A stretch of DNA of 64,000 nucleotides from Priestia abyssalis (GTDB lineage Bacteria > Bacillota > Bacilli > Bacillales > Bacillaceae_H). Positions 26,996 to 35,898 of this stretch are shown here, one piece after another. Both the position numbers and the translations under genes were made by a program. Numbering within the stretch: position 1 is the first letter of the stretch; each line of letters begins with the position of its first letter. The stretch lies in assembly GCF_002019595.1 (NCBI RefSeq), contig NZ_KV917369.1:3736624-3800623 (forward strand), written 5' to 3'. The notes below the pieces were generated by a model that saw nothing but the letters and a program-made list of their open reading frames with translations, was not told where the DNA came from and made no database searches.

Positions 26996-28097
26996 GGACT
27001 AACACCTCTTCTTGCCAAAGCTGCGGTAACGATTTAGCCGTTTCTTCCCAAGCTTTGTAATCTTCAACTGGCTGTGCATTTTCGTACTGTTCTTCTGGAA
27101 CCATTTTTTCAGATACTTCTTTCGGTAGTTCTACATCGCGAATTGGACGGGCAAATCCTTTAGCCAAGTTAATTTGACCTTCATCGCTCAGGATATATTC
27201 TCTCGTTGCCATCGCTGCATGCGGATGCTTCGCATATTTGTTAATAATCGTTGCATAGCCGCTGACGACTGAACCTTCACTTGGAATCGATACATCAAAT
27301 TGATCACGGTTGATTTGGTCAGCGTAACCAAGGGCGTTAAAATCCCAAACAAGGGCAACTTCCACTTCCCCTTTTTCAATGTTAGCGGGCTTGGCATCCG
27401 TTAAGCTAAGGCGGCCTTGTTTCGCAAGCTTAGCAAAATAGTCAATTCCCGGCTTAAGGTTTGTTTCATCACCGCCGTAAGCGATAGCGGCAGCAAGAAC
27501 GGCCATTTGATTCTGTGCACCACGCTGAACGTCTCCAACTGTTACTTTATAATCCCCTTTTAATATGTCATCCCAAGATTTTGGAGGGTTAGCTACTAAT
27601 TCTTTATTAGTTAAAAATGCAATCGTTCCTTGGTAGCCGACAACCCAATCCCCGTTATCATCTTTTGCCCAGTCAGGTACCTCGTCCCAATAGGAAGTTT
27701 TATAGGCGAGCGTTAATTCTTTTTGTTCCGCGATTGGCCCAAAGGAAACCCCTACATCACCGATATCAGCTGTTGCATTCTCTCCTTCAGATTCCATTTT
27801 GGCAATCTCTTCGGCACTGGATAAATCGGTATCAGTGTGTTCCAATGTATATTTTTTCGTTACTTCATTCCACGTTTCTCCCCAGTTAGCCCATGAATCA
27901 GGCATACCGACACTATTAATCGTTCCCTCTTCTTTTGCCTTTGTTTCAATTTCTTTTAGTGTTAACGAACTTGGATCCTTAACAACTGGAGCAGCCTCCT
28001 CTTTAGCAGTTCCACAAGCAGCTAATCCCAGTACACTCATCCCTAGCACTGCCGCTTGAATAGACTTGTAACAGTTCTTCTTGAATGTGCATTTCAT
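26985..28097 (-). CDS. ABC importer substrate-binding lipoprotein
   Basis: 370 residues. The signal sequence ends in LGLAACG, a lipobox with Cys about residue 29. The body is a type-2 periplasmic-binding fold of the Fe3+/polyamine/2-aminoethylphosphonate group (YKVTVGDVQRGAQNQMAVLAAA, VWDFNALGYADQ). First gene of the operon, with AAAGGAGG upstream. The company of an AP-superfamily enzyme, a HAD phosphatase and a phosphosugar-type DeoR regulator suggests a phosphorus-containing ligand. Confidence 0.9.
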   Translation of the reverse strand: MKCTFKKNCYKSIQAAVLGMSVLGLAACGTAKEEAAPVVKDPSSLTLKEIETKAKEEGTINSVGMPDSWANWGETWNEVTKKYTLEHTDTDLSSAEEIAKMESEGENATADIGDVGVSFGPIAEQKELTLAYKTSYWDEVPDWAKDDNGDWVVGYQGTIAFLTNKELVANPPKSWDDILKGDYKVTVGDVQRGAQNQMAVLAAAIAYGGDETNLKPGIDYFAKLAKQGRLSLTDAKPANIEKGEVEVALVWDFNALGYADQINRDQFDVSIPSEGSVVSGYATIINKYAKHPHAAMATREYILSDEGQINLAKGFARPIRDVELPKEVSEKMVPEEQYENAQPVEDYKAWEETAKSLPQLWQEEVLVHVK

Positions 28098-28130
28098 AAA
28101 AAGTGCCTCCTTTTAATGTGGAATCTTTAA

Positions 28131-28150
28131 TGTTTATTACTGTTTATTAC
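28131..28150 (-). promoter_or_regulatory. Tandem 10-bp direct repeat, candidate DeoR operator
   Basis: TGTTTATTAC occurs twice head to tail (28131-28140, 28141-28150), followed by a degenerate third unit GGTTTAATCA. It lies about 35-55 nt before the first gene of the ABC operon. Direct repeats are the usual operator form of DeoR/GlpR proteins, and the operon encodes one. Confidence 0.6.
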
Positions 28151-28221
28151 GGTTTAATCATAATCAGACAATATTAACCCCACATTAATCCAATGTTAAG
28201 GTTTTGTAAATCCGCTCTTCT

Positions 28222-28271
28222 TTCATAAACAAATACCCCCCTTGGGCCCAAGGGGGGTATTTGTTTATGAA
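28222..28271 (-). terminator. Perfect 50-bp palindrome, bidirectional terminator
   Basis: The 25 bases 28222-28246 are exactly complementary to 28247-28271, with central CTTGGGCCCAAG. An A/T-rich stem base and a GC core with six C/G pairs fit an intrinsic terminator for the Ktr gene on the minus strand. Confidence 0.75.
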
Positions 28272-28342
28272 TGGTGATAACATGCACCGTCATCAATCTA
28301 CTCTTTTACTGTATAATAACCTTTATAACTGATATTTATAGT

Positions 28343-29698
28343 TTATCCAATTAGGATTTTTTCTTCTGCATAACGAATTTTCGCTTTATTGTTTGAGTGA
28401 ATCGCAAGTGCAAAAGCCATCGTGAGAGGTCCTACCCTGCCGATGAACATCATAATGGTAATGAGAATGCGTCCCATAGGGCTTAGTTCCCCGGTAAAAC
28501 CGGCACTTAATCCAACAGTCGCGAAAGCAGAGACCGTTTCAAACAATATTTTAGACATATCCGCTCCTCTTTCCGTTATAGTGAGTAAAAAGAAGATCAA
28601 AAAAATAAAAAGGATCCCTGAAAGAGCAATCGATAAGGCCCGATAAACAAGTGGTGATGGAATTCTTCGTTTAAAAATATTCACATCCTCTTTATTGGTC
28701 AATACTGACCAAAGGGCAAAGAGCAGTAAAGCAAAAGTAGTCACTTTGATGCCCCCGCCTGTAGAACCTGATGATGCCCCGATAAACATTATTGCGATCA
28801 TATAAACTTGAGAACTCAATGTTAGTTGGGCTATATCAATGGTGTTAAAGCCAGCTGTACGGGGGACGACTCCTTGGAAATACGCAGCCCACCACTTATC
28901 TGCCATATTTAAATTTCCTAACGTAGCAGGATTATTAAACTCTAATGCAAAAATGACCAGTGTACTTACCACGTTAATAAGCAAGGTAAAGAGCAGCACG
29001 ATTTTGGTGTGGAGAGAAAACTTTTTTATACTCCTTTTTTCAAAAACTTCCGCGATGACAAAAAATCCGATTCCTCCCAGCATGAAGAGCATCGTAATGA
29101 TAATATTTACCGTCGGATCCCCTACCCACTTGCTCAAATTATCGGGCTCTAATCCGAATCCTGCATTGTTAAAAGCAGAGATGGAATGAAATATTCCGTA
29201 ATACGCAGCCTTGCCCCACCCCATCTCTTGTGACCAGCGAATCGTTAGAACCAATGCTCCAATGGCTTCCACAATTAACGTAATCATAATAATGCGCAGT
29301 ACTAATTTGATGACCCCTTGTAAGGAAAAAGAATTGATGGATTCTTGAAGCAATAATCGGTGTTTTAATCCGATTTTTTTCCCTAAGATAATAAACATGA
29401 GAATCCCGCTGGTCATGAATCCCCATCCCCCAATTTGAATAAGAGCGAGTAACACAATTTGCCCGAACAACGTAAACGTGGTCCCGGTGTCAACAACGGC
29501 CAATCCTGTTACACAAACTGCAGAAGTAGCTTCAAACAGGGCGTCAATGAAGCTCAGATGATGCCGATCCCGAGTAGCAAATGGAATCATCAGCAAGCAG
29601 GTTCCCATAAAGATTAATCCCAAGAAACCAAGAAGAAGAATATGTGCCGGATGCAACTTTATGATTTTATTATGGCGTTCTTTATTAAAAAGCAACAT
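28343..29698 (-). CDS. ktrB: Ktr/Trk potassium uptake channel subunit
   Basis: 451-residue membrane protein of the KtrB/KtrD family. It has the four pore loops of the family (ATSAVCVTGLAVVDTG, HSISAFNNAGFGL, PRTAGFNTID, ETVSAFATVGLSAG) each with a filter glycine. It moves K+ with Na+ or as a channel when joined to a cytosolic KtrA/C ring, which is not encoded here. KtrB versus KtrD cannot be settled. A c-di-AMP riboswitch with terminator lies 530-740 nt upstream in the same orientation and probably controls it. Confidence 0.92.
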   Translation of the reverse strand: MLLFNKERHNKIIKLHPAHILLLGFLGLIFMGTCLLMIPFATRDRHHLSFIDALFEATSAVCVTGLAVVDTGTTFTLFGQIVLLALIQIGGWGFMTSGILMFIILGKKIGLKHRLLLQESINSFSLQGVIKLVLRIIMITLIVEAIGALVLTIRWSQEMGWGKAAYYGIFHSISAFNNAGFGLEPDNLSKWVGDPTVNIIITMLFMLGGIGFFVIAEVFEKRSIKKFSLHTKIVLLFTLLINVVSTLVIFALEFNNPATLGNLNMADKWWAAYFQGVVPRTAGFNTIDIAQLTLSSQVYMIAIMFIGASSGSTGGGIKVTTFALLLFALWSVLTNKEDVNIFKRRIPSPLVYRALSIALSGILFIFLIFFLLTITERGADMSKILFETVSAFATVGLSAGFTGELSPMGRILITIMMFIGRVGPLTMAFALAIHSNNKAKIRYAEEKILIG

Positions 29699-29865
29699 AA
29701 CGATTTCCTTTCAACATCCTGTAATTAAAAATGGATTGAACAGTGATGATATTACATCCATTTTTATTTTGTTCATATGTAAAACTGTTTGTTATCATCC
29801 TTCCCCTGCTCCTTCAAAAGATTCAGCGAAACGGCTTCATATTAGAAAAAAAATTCATTTTCCAT

Positions 29866-29889
29866 TTACCTGTTTCCCGAAACAGGTAA
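29866..29889. repeat. Hairpin in the Ktr leader
   Basis: TTACCTGTTT (29866-29875), CCCG loop, AAACAGGTAA (29880-29889), a perfect 10-bp stem between the ktr start and repeat R2. Role unknown. A T8 run lies 14 nt further on the minus strand. Confidence 0.45.
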
Positions 29890-30003
29890 ACCACTATTTT
29901 CACCGTATGAAAAGAAGCAGTACATCACCCAACTGCTCAAATTTTAGTGTCATTGAATCATTTATTTGCCTAAATTTCTATGAATAAAACAGCCCCTCCT
30001 TTC

Positions 30004-30212
30004 TATATACATTCCACTTAATAGCTCGATACATCTTTATACAATCAAGAGGCATCACAATTAGCTGCCCAGACAGCTTGCAGTTTGCTCTCAAGGGTTC
30101 ACCTAAGCGGATGGCGCCAACCTCGAAAAGGGGGGTGTCATCCGCTTATGCGTAAATAATATGACATGGGCGCTTTTTGCCCATGTTAAATTATTTATGC
30201 GGATCTATATAT
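30004..30212. repeat. Dispersed structured repeat, copy R2 (long form)
   Basis: About 209 bp, ends CTATATACATTCCACTTAAT and GCGGATCTATATAT. Hairpin 1 is TAAGCGGATG/CATCCGCTTA. Hairpin 2 is formed by GCGTAAATAATATGACATGGGC with GCCCATGTTAAATTATTTATGC (written here in parts of the arm at 30148-30200). Many arm bases differ from R1 yet pairing is kept. The repeat lies between the c-di-AMP riboswitch terminator and ktrB. Confidence 0.8.
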
Positions 30213-30223
30213 TTTCCCAATAA

Positions 30224-30256
30224 AAAACACGAGAAGAGGATCTCTTCTCGTGTTTT
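30224..30256 (-). terminator. Expression-platform terminator of the c-di-AMP riboswitch
   Basis: 15-bp stem AAAACACGAGAAGAG (30224-30238) / CTCTTCTCGTGTTTT (30242-30256) with a 3-nt loop, followed on the minus strand by a T6 run. It lies 50 nt downstream of the aptamer. Confidence 0.85.
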
Positions 30257-30304
30257 AGACATCACAAAATAAACGTGTCCATTACACTAAAAAATGACAA
30301 TCCC

Positions 30305-30442
30305 TCAACACGCTTACGAGGTTAGCTGTCGGATTCGGGTCATGAGAGTAACCCTACCTTCATTCATTAGAAGGATTCACCCCTAGTACTGTCACCAGTA
30401 CAAAATTTGGTTCCCCCGCTCCTTTTAAGGATTAAGCGATCA
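30305..30442 (-). ncRNA. ydaO/yuaA-type c-di-AMP riboswitch
   Basis: On the minus strand the conserved blocks appear in order: CGCTTAATCC, GCGGGGGAACCAA, GGGGTGAATCC, GTAGGG, then ACCCGAATCCGACAGCTAAC plus CTCGTAAGCG. The first and last blocks close helix P1 (GCTTA/TAAGC). This is the established leader of Bacillus K+ transporter and osmoprotectant genes, turned off by c-di-AMP. Downstream on the strand are its terminator and the Ktr gene. Confidence 0.92.
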
Positions 30443-30467
30443 CGATATAAAACATTTTCTGAAAGTA

Positions 30468-30496
30468 ATCTTACTCCGGTTAAAATTTACTGTCAA
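30468..30496 (-). promoter_or_regulatory. Sigma-A promoter of the riboswitch RNA
   Basis: TTGACA (30496-30491), 17-nt spacer, TAAGAT (30473-30468), about 25 nt ahead of the aptamer. Confidence 0.75.
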
Positions 30497-30566
30497 GCAT
30501 ATTTTTGGGTTATTATCCCTCTGAATAGCACTCATTATCCTCCACATCTCATACTTTCAGTCTCTT

Positions 30567-31907
30567 TTACCCGTGTCTTCTTACTTTTTTCAAAGGCAGA
30601 GGGCTAATTTTATCTTTAAAATGTTTATGCGAATAGATGATACTACCGACAACAATCAACTCTCCTAATAACCCCATTGATTGCGCAAGAGCACCAAGTG
30701 TTCCATTCCAATGTGGAACCATTTTAACACCAACCAAAAGAACATTCACTGTGATGAATAAATTGACGGATTGAGAAATAATGGTTATTTTTGTTTGCTT
30801 ATAGAGCATCAACAGCCCGTTAAAAAAATCAATAAATGGAAAGACGAGGGCCATTAACAAAAATATTTTTAAGACATCTAAACTAGCAGCCAATAATCGA
30901 TTATTTATTCCCATAACGTGCTCCATAAAAAATGGACCAAATGAGGAATAGCAGAATACCCCAATGATCATAAATGGAACACAGCTAATAATAAACGAAA
31001 ATCTCCTTACTTGTGCTTCATGTTGATCATAAAAATTGATGACAATTTGATGGATATAGGAAAAAGAACTTAAAACTAATTGAGTGACACTTAATGCAAT
31101 CGCATAACTGGCAATGGCCAGTTCTGTCTCTTCAGTCTTGCCTAAAAAAATATTAATCGCTGGGCCAACTGTTACAATAATGAGGGAAGATAACATGAGA
31201 GGACTGTAGAATCGAAAAATTTGAGCCTTTGATTTTATTTTCTGTTTACTGATTTCCGGCATTTTTCGAACAAGAGAACGAGCTTCAATGGCATTGATCG
31301 CACATTCAATAATCATCCCGCTTAAAAAAATATAAGCTCCTGTTCTTCCTGCAACACTGCCCGATTGAATAAGATACAAAGACAGTACATACATGAAAAT
31401 CAATCGTATACACATGCCAATAGTCAACCACTTTGTCTGGCGATTAAAAATGATGATTCCTTGGCAGAAACAACGCAGCGCTGAAAATACGGTTACAAAA
31501 ATAAGGACTCGATAAATTTCCTTTATTTGTTGTATCATATCGTGTTTAACACCATATAACGTTGAAAAAATAAAATCTCCAACTGGAGTATATGCTATTG
31601 CCGAAGATACGAATAACAAACTAATCACAATGTAAAAGGAAAAATGCGTCATCAATTTAACGGACTCTTTATCCCGCACTAAAGCCGAACATGTTTGCCG
31701 AAGTATGACACCAAGGCGCTCTGTAATGGCAAATAAACTCATCGCAATCGCATAGCTGGCAATGACAAGTTCTGAATTCTCCGCTCTTGCTAAAGTGCTA
31801 TTGATAATAATGTGTGATAACGCGACAAGGCTTGCAGATACACCTAATGGGACAAAGAAGAACAGTAATGTTTTAGTTGACAATTGCTCCTCTTGCTTTA
31901 ACGTCAT
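30567..31907 (-). CDS. MATE/MOP-superfamily transporter
   Basis: 446-residue protein with about 12 membrane helices in two related halves: LGVSASLVALSHIIINSTLARAENSELVIASYAIAMS and LMLSSLIIVTVGPAINIFLGKTEETELAIASYAIALS. This internal repeat is typical of MATE-type exporters and lipid-linked flippases, and also recalls the ANK family. I start at 31907, with AAAAGGTG 10 nt upstream. A start at 31970 would put codon 1 inside the terminator hairpin at 31955. Substrate unknown. Confidence 0.8.
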   Translation of the reverse strand: MTLKQEEQLSTKTLLFFFVPLGVSASLVALSHIIINSTLARAENSELVIASYAIAMSLFAITERLGVILRQTCSALVRDKESVKLMTHFSFYIVISLLFVSSAIAYTPVGDFIFSTLYGVKHDMIQQIKEIYRVLIFVTVFSALRCFCQGIIIFNRQTKWLTIGMCIRLIFMYVLSLYLIQSGSVAGRTGAYIFLSGMIIECAINAIEARSLVRKMPEISKQKIKSKAQIFRFYSPLMLSSLIIVTVGPAINIFLGKTEETELAIASYAIALSVTQLVLSSFSYIHQIVINFYDQHEAQVRRFSFIISCVPFMIIGVFCYSSFGPFFMEHVMGINNRLLAASLDVLKIFLLMALVFPFIDFFNGLLMLYKQTKITIISQSVNLFITVNVLLVGVKMVPHWNGTLGALAQSMGLLGELIVVGSIIYSHKHFKDKISPLPLKKVRRHG

Positions 31908-31954
31908 CGCTTTACAACACCTTTTTATTTTTTTGCTTTTTAGGACAAATAGTT

Positions 31955-31987
31955 GAAAGCAACCTATCATTCATCTAGGTTGCTTTC
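31955..31987 (-). terminator. Hairpin terminator at the end of the sugar-acid operon
   Basis: GAAAGCAACCT (31955-31965) pairs with AGGTTGCTTTC (31977-31987). It lies downstream of repeat R3 and the sialidase-like gene. Confidence 0.6.
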
Positions 31988-31991
31988 TTAC

Positions 31992-32097
31992 TATATATTC
32001 CACTTAATAACTCGACACGTTTTATTCCATCGAAGATATTCACAATCGGTCATCCAGACCACTTGAATCTGCCCAATTTTCTACATCGATCTATATA
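31992..32097. repeat. Dispersed repeat, copy R3 (short form)
   Basis: 106 bp. Left end TATATTCCACTTAATAACTC, right end TTTTCTACATCGATCTATATA. The internal hairpin region of R1/R2 is missing, leaving the two ends and the CACTTGAATCTGCCC segment that is shared with R5. Confidence 0.8.
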
Positions 32098-32109
32098 AAT
32101 GTAAAGCGA

Positions 32110-33294
32110 TTAATTTTTCACCCATTCTTCTGAAATGCTTACATACTTAATGGCTTGCCTAAAGTAGGTAAATGCAATATGGATATTTCCATCTGAAGTT
32201 TGTTTGATCGTTGGATAAGAATATTCTCTATTTAGCTTATCCTTCGAATTATTGGTCATCGCATATCCATCGCCTACTTCAAGATTTTTAACATAAGGCC
32301 ATGTTCTTCCGTTATCCTCTGAAATCGCAATCGTCATCGGTGCTCGAGGCGCACCCCAGAATGCTGTTCTGCTTCCGGTTTCCTCTTCGCTGTCTGTATA
32401 AGAAGAAACCATTTGATCATCTTCTTCATCCTCGATTTCATCGTATAATGAAGTTCTGCGTTCTGTACAATTGTCAGCATTCATATTATTGAACACTAAT
32501 GCTAAATGGCCATTGTTTAGTTTCGTGAATTGGATAGAAGAGTTATTGTTTGGCAGCTCAGTAGCTTGCGGTTCACTCCATGTTCTTCCACTATCATAAG
32601 AATAACTTCTATAAATATAGTCAGCCCAGCGGCTGCGGAATAATGCTAAAAGGGTTCCATCATGTAATTTTTCAATATTCATATGAACGCACCCTAAACT
32701 ATTAGGCACTTCATATTCTTCCCATGTTTTCCCTTGATCTTTTGAAATTTTTACAGCGCTTACATCTTTATCTCCTGTCCATTTCTGTCCTGGAGACGTG
32801 TAGCAGTACCAAATTGGCAATAGCCATTCCCCATTATCTAGCACAATGATTGGTTGTCTAATAAAAGTCCCTGGTGTGTCAAATAAGGTTTCAATAGGCC
32901 CCCACGTATACCCGTTATCTTCTGATATACGATATCTAATGATGGCAGTATCTTGATTTCCTGATTTTTGAGCTGTATATAACAGCCAGAGCTTACCATC
33001 TGGAGCGTTAAATAAAATCGGATTTTGTTCAGAACGAGCGGGATCATTTGAAATTTTTTCCGCTTTGCTCCATTCCGTTTCACCTTTATTTAGTCTTGAT
33101 ATATAAATGTGGATATCTGACATGCCTTCTTGTGTACCGGCAAACCAAACACATAATAAGTCACCGTTATCTAATGGCAATAGATTGGCCGCATGGTTTT
33201 GCACATAATTAGATGAGATGTATGCCTCCACCCGCTGAACATCATTTTTGGCTTGCTTTAATTTCCCATCATATACAGTAGATGTATGATTCAT
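32110..33294 (-). CDS. BNR/Asp-box (sialidase-like) protein, cytoplasmic
   Basis: 394-residue beta-propeller protein with four Asp boxes (SEDNGYTW, SKDQGKTW, SYDSGRTW, SEDNGRTW), the mark of the exo-alpha-sialidase/BNR_2 family. It has no signal peptide, so it acts inside the cell. An acidic insert (DEIEDEEDDQ) lies near residue 285. It is the last gene of the six-gene sugar-acid operon, 17 nt after the Nramp-like transporter. It may hydrolyse or isomerise the imported sugar. Activity as a true sialidase is not supported by the neighbours. Confidence 0.8.
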   Translation of the reverse strand: MNHTSTVYDGKLKQAKNDVQRVEAYISSNYVQNHAANLLPLDNGDLLCVWFAGTQEGMSDIHIYISRLNKGETEWSKAEKISNDPARSEQNPILFNAPDGKLWLLYTAQKSGNQDTAIIRYRISEDNGYTWGPIETLFDTPGTFIRQPIIVLDNGEWLLPIWYCYTSPGQKWTGDKDVSAVKISKDQGKTWEEYEVPNSLGCVHMNIEKLHDGTLLALFRSRWADYIYRSYSYDSGRTWSEPQATELPNNNSSIQFTKLNNGHLALVFNNMNADNCTERRTSLYDEIEDEEDDQMVSSYTDSEEETGSRTAFWGAPRAPMTIAISEDNGRTWPYVKNLEVGDGYAMTNNSKDKLNREYSYPTIKQTSDGNIHIAFTYFRQAIKYVSISEEWVKN

Positions 33295-33310
33295 TAAACT
33301 TCCTCCCTAT

Positions 33311-34663
33311 TTAACCAGCAATGAAAGATTTCAAGAAAGATTCTGCAATATGATAGACACTCCATAACGCGAAGAGTGACAGAATACCGACAATAATAGA
33401 ATCAAAGATACTATGTGCACGATCTCCGTAAATGCTCTTTTTATTAATGATGATTAGTAAACCAATCGAGATAACCGGCAAGAAGAATACTAAAGCAGCG
33501 TTCGCAAAAACCGTCAACTGTACAAATCCTGGCATCCCAGGGAATATCCAAACAATTGGCATCACTAACATGATAAAGTAAAGAATTTTAAAAGCTGGAT
33601 CTTTTCTATAGCTGCCTTCATACTTCTCTTTTCTTCTTGGTGAAGAGGTATAGAAACCATCAAAGGCTAAACGTATATATCCATCGGTTCCTCCAATAAA
33701 TGTACTGAAAGTCGCAGCCCATACCGCCAGATAGATAACAATTTCACCAGGGCGCCCTAAAACTTGACCTAAAATATTACCAAGATCCTCTACGCTACTT
33801 ACTGTCAATCCACGTGGATTCAGAATTTCAGCCCCGATGATCCACACTGCCAAATTAAGAATGATCATCATAACAGTAGCAAAGAGGAGGTCGTATTTTT
33901 GTACTTTTCGATGTTCAGGGTTGATATATCCTTTTTGTTTCATCCACTCCGGATAAAGCAGGTTAGCAATCGACCCTCCAACAGCGCCTATTAATGATAC
34001 AACGACAATAATAGAATCAAAAGCACCTTGCTTTTCTGGCAACTCGAACATGAAAACACCTTTAATTGCTTCTGTAGGCTGAAAACCTGTCATAAATGCA
34101 ATTCCGACTAAACATACTGTCATTACTGCCAAAATAACCTTTTGAACCATCTCTACTTGTTTGTAAACAGAACGTCCAGTAATTAACAACGCAAGAAGGA
34201 TATTGAACAGTGCCCATATAATCGGGGTGCCGATACCCGTGACATGATATAGTGCATAAGAAGCCCCTGATAAACAGTAGGAAGCGCTAACATAACCGTA
34301 TAAAATGGAACCGCTTCCTAAAACGCCCGGATAATAAGGATGAAGCTGCCCATAAGCCTGAACGATGCTATATCGACTTGGATTAAACAGTTGAAATTTG
34401 GCTATCGTATTCACTAAGGCAAAACGAACAAGCAGTGCTGCCGCCAACGCCCACATCAATGTATATCCATAGTTTGCACCCGCAACGGATGCATCTACAA
34501 GATCTCCAGCTCCCAGCCAAGTTAACACGACAACAATACCAGGACCAAATCCCTTCACATAACCCCAGAAATCTTTAGGAATCGGGGCACCCTCTGGACG
34601 ATCAATGGGTGCCTCTTGTTTTACAACCGTCTCTTCTTGTTTAGCGACTGACATTCCCTTCAT
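33311..34663 (-). CDS. Nramp-related transporter lacking the metal-binding motifs
   Basis: About 450 residues and 11-12 membrane helices with an Nramp/APC fold. It starts at 34663, behind GGGAGAGGGAG. Helix 1, where Nramp metal importers carry DPGN, reads WLGAGDLVDAS (residues 49-59). Helix 6, where they carry MPH, reads GAVGGSIANLLYPEW. It is therefore unlikely to be a Mn2+/Fe2+ importer. Its position between pdxA2 and the BNR protein suggests uptake of the pathway substrate, a sugar acid. That function is inference. Confidence 0.82.
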   Translation of the reverse strand: MKGMSVAKQEETVVKQEAPIDRPEGAPIPKDFWGYVKGFGPGIVVVLTWLGAGDLVDASVAGANYGYTLMWALAAALLVRFALVNTIAKFQLFNPSRYSIVQAYGQLHPYYPGVLGSGSILYGYVSASYCLSGASYALYHVTGIGTPIIWALFNILLALLITGRSVYKQVEMVQKVILAVMTVCLVGIAFMTGFQPTEAIKGVFMFELPEKQGAFDSIIVVVSLIGAVGGSIANLLYPEWMKQKGYINPEHRKVQKYDLLFATVMMIILNLAVWIIGAEILNPRGLTVSSVEDLGNILGQVLGRPGEIVIYLAVWAATFSTFIGGTDGYIRLAFDGFYTSSPRRKEKYEGSYRKDPAFKILYFIMLVMPIVWIFPGMPGFVQLTVFANAALVFFLPVISIGLLIIINKKSIYGDRAHSIFDSIIVGILSLFALWSVYHIAESFLKSFIAG

Positions 34664-34719
34664 TTCTCCCTCTCCCATCATTGACTATTTTCATTACAAA
34701 TGCAAAAGCCAATCTTCAC

Positions 34720-34784
34720 AACCGTTCATTTAAAGTGCTGAAAAACTTTATGAACCCCTGTTTCTCAGCAACTTTAAATGGTTG
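34720..34784 (-). repeat. Long stem-loop between pdxA2 and the transporter gene
   Basis: CATTTAAAGT-GCTGA (from 34727) pairs with TCAGCA-ACTTTAAATG (34765-34780), extended by AACCG/GGTTG at the base. It is within the operon. It may tune the ratio of enzymes to transporter by processing or attenuation. Confidence 0.55.
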
Positions 34785-34836
34785 TTCAATAGTCATATAA
34801 CCTTAATCCCCTGTGTATAACGAATTTGATACGACC

Positions 34837-35841
34837 TTACTTGACGACTTGTTTTGGAGATAAATCTGCACCTGCTTGAATGGCAGCGAGCATGCTTCTC
34901 TCATCCGCGATGTTTTTTCCGGCGATATCAAATGCGGTACCATGGTCTACGGAAGTGCGAATGACTCCGCCTTTTAAACCGACAGTAATATTAACCCCTT
35001 CTTCCAATCCCAATACTTTAATCGGAACATGGCCTTGATCATGATAGCAGGCAACTACTATATCAAAGTCCCCCCGAACTGCACGGAAAAATAAGGTATC
35101 TGCAGGATAGGGGCCGCTAACGTTCATGCCTTCTGATGCGGCTTTTTGTATGCCTGGAATTAACTTTTCTTCTTCTTCCCCTTCACCAAAGAGACCATTT
35201 TCTCCGGCATGAGGATTAATTCCGCAAACCGCAATTCGCGGATTGTCATAACCGGCCCGGCTCAGGGTCTCGTGAGCAAGCTGAATCACTTTATATGTCC
35301 GTTCCGGTGTAATGGATTCAATCGCTTTTATTAATCCTACATGTGTCGTAAGATGAATCACCTTTAGTTTTGGAGAAGATAGCATCATAGAGTAATCTTC
35401 CGTATCGGTCAGTTCGGCTAAAATTTCCGTATGGCCAGGATAGGTGTGTCCTCCCTTATGTAATGCTTCCTTGTTGAGCGGGGCTGTGCAAATAGCTTGT
35501 AATTCCCTGTTTTTAGCCAAATCTACCGCTTTTTTAAGAAATTGAAAAGCTGCGTCGCCTGCTAAAGGAGAGATTTCTCCAAAAGGAAGATCTCCCGGTA
35601 ACAGGTCCAAATCCAGGCAATCGATTACACCAAAAGTAAACCTTCCTTCCTTTACTTGTCCAGCTTTATGGAGAGTGACTTTTGTCTGCGTGATGTCTAT
35701 CGCTCTCTTTAGTAGTTTAGAATCCCCAATGACAATGGGACGGCAAATGTCATAGACGGATGGATGTCCTAGTGCTTTGACGATCACCTCAGGACCAACT
35801 CCTGCTCCATCCCCCAATGTAATTCCGATCACAGGCTTCAT
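34837..35841 (-). CDS. pdxA2: PdxA2-type 4-phospho-sugar-acid dehydrogenase
   Basis: 334-residue member of the PdxA (4-hydroxythreonine-4-phosphate dehydrogenase) family. The three metal-binding histidines are seen in YPGHTEIL, CYHDQGHVPIK and VDHGTAFDIAG. Beside a four-carbon acid sugar kinase, PdxA2 proteins oxidise and decarboxylate 4-phospho-D-threonate or 4-phospho-D-erythronate to dihydroxyacetone phosphate, rather than serving pyridoxal synthesis. A 57-nt gap separates it from the kinase gene. Confidence 0.88.
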   Translation of the reverse strand: MKPVIGITLGDGAGVGPEVIVKALGHPSVYDICRPIVIGDSKLLKRAIDITQTKVTLHKAGQVKEGRFTFGVIDCLDLDLLPGDLPFGEISPLAGDAAFQFLKKAVDLAKNRELQAICTAPLNKEALHKGGHTYPGHTEILAELTDTEDYSMMLSSPKLKVIHLTTHVGLIKAIESITPERTYKVIQLAHETLSRAGYDNPRIAVCGINPHAGENGLFGEGEEEEKLIPGIQKAASEGMNVSGPYPADTLFFRAVRGDFDIVVACYHDQGHVPIKVLGLEEGVNITVGLKGGVIRTSVDHGTAFDIAGKNIADERSMLAAIQAGADLSPKQVVK

Positions 35842-35898
35842 GATAATCCTCCTTTTTAAATGTCTCGTGGGCCTTGTTCCAAATCCTTCTTGGATTAC

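Noticed and set aside
31908..31970. Extended start for the MATE-like gene at 31970
   Set aside because: The first codons lie inside a terminator stem, and a proper ribosome binding site precedes 31907.
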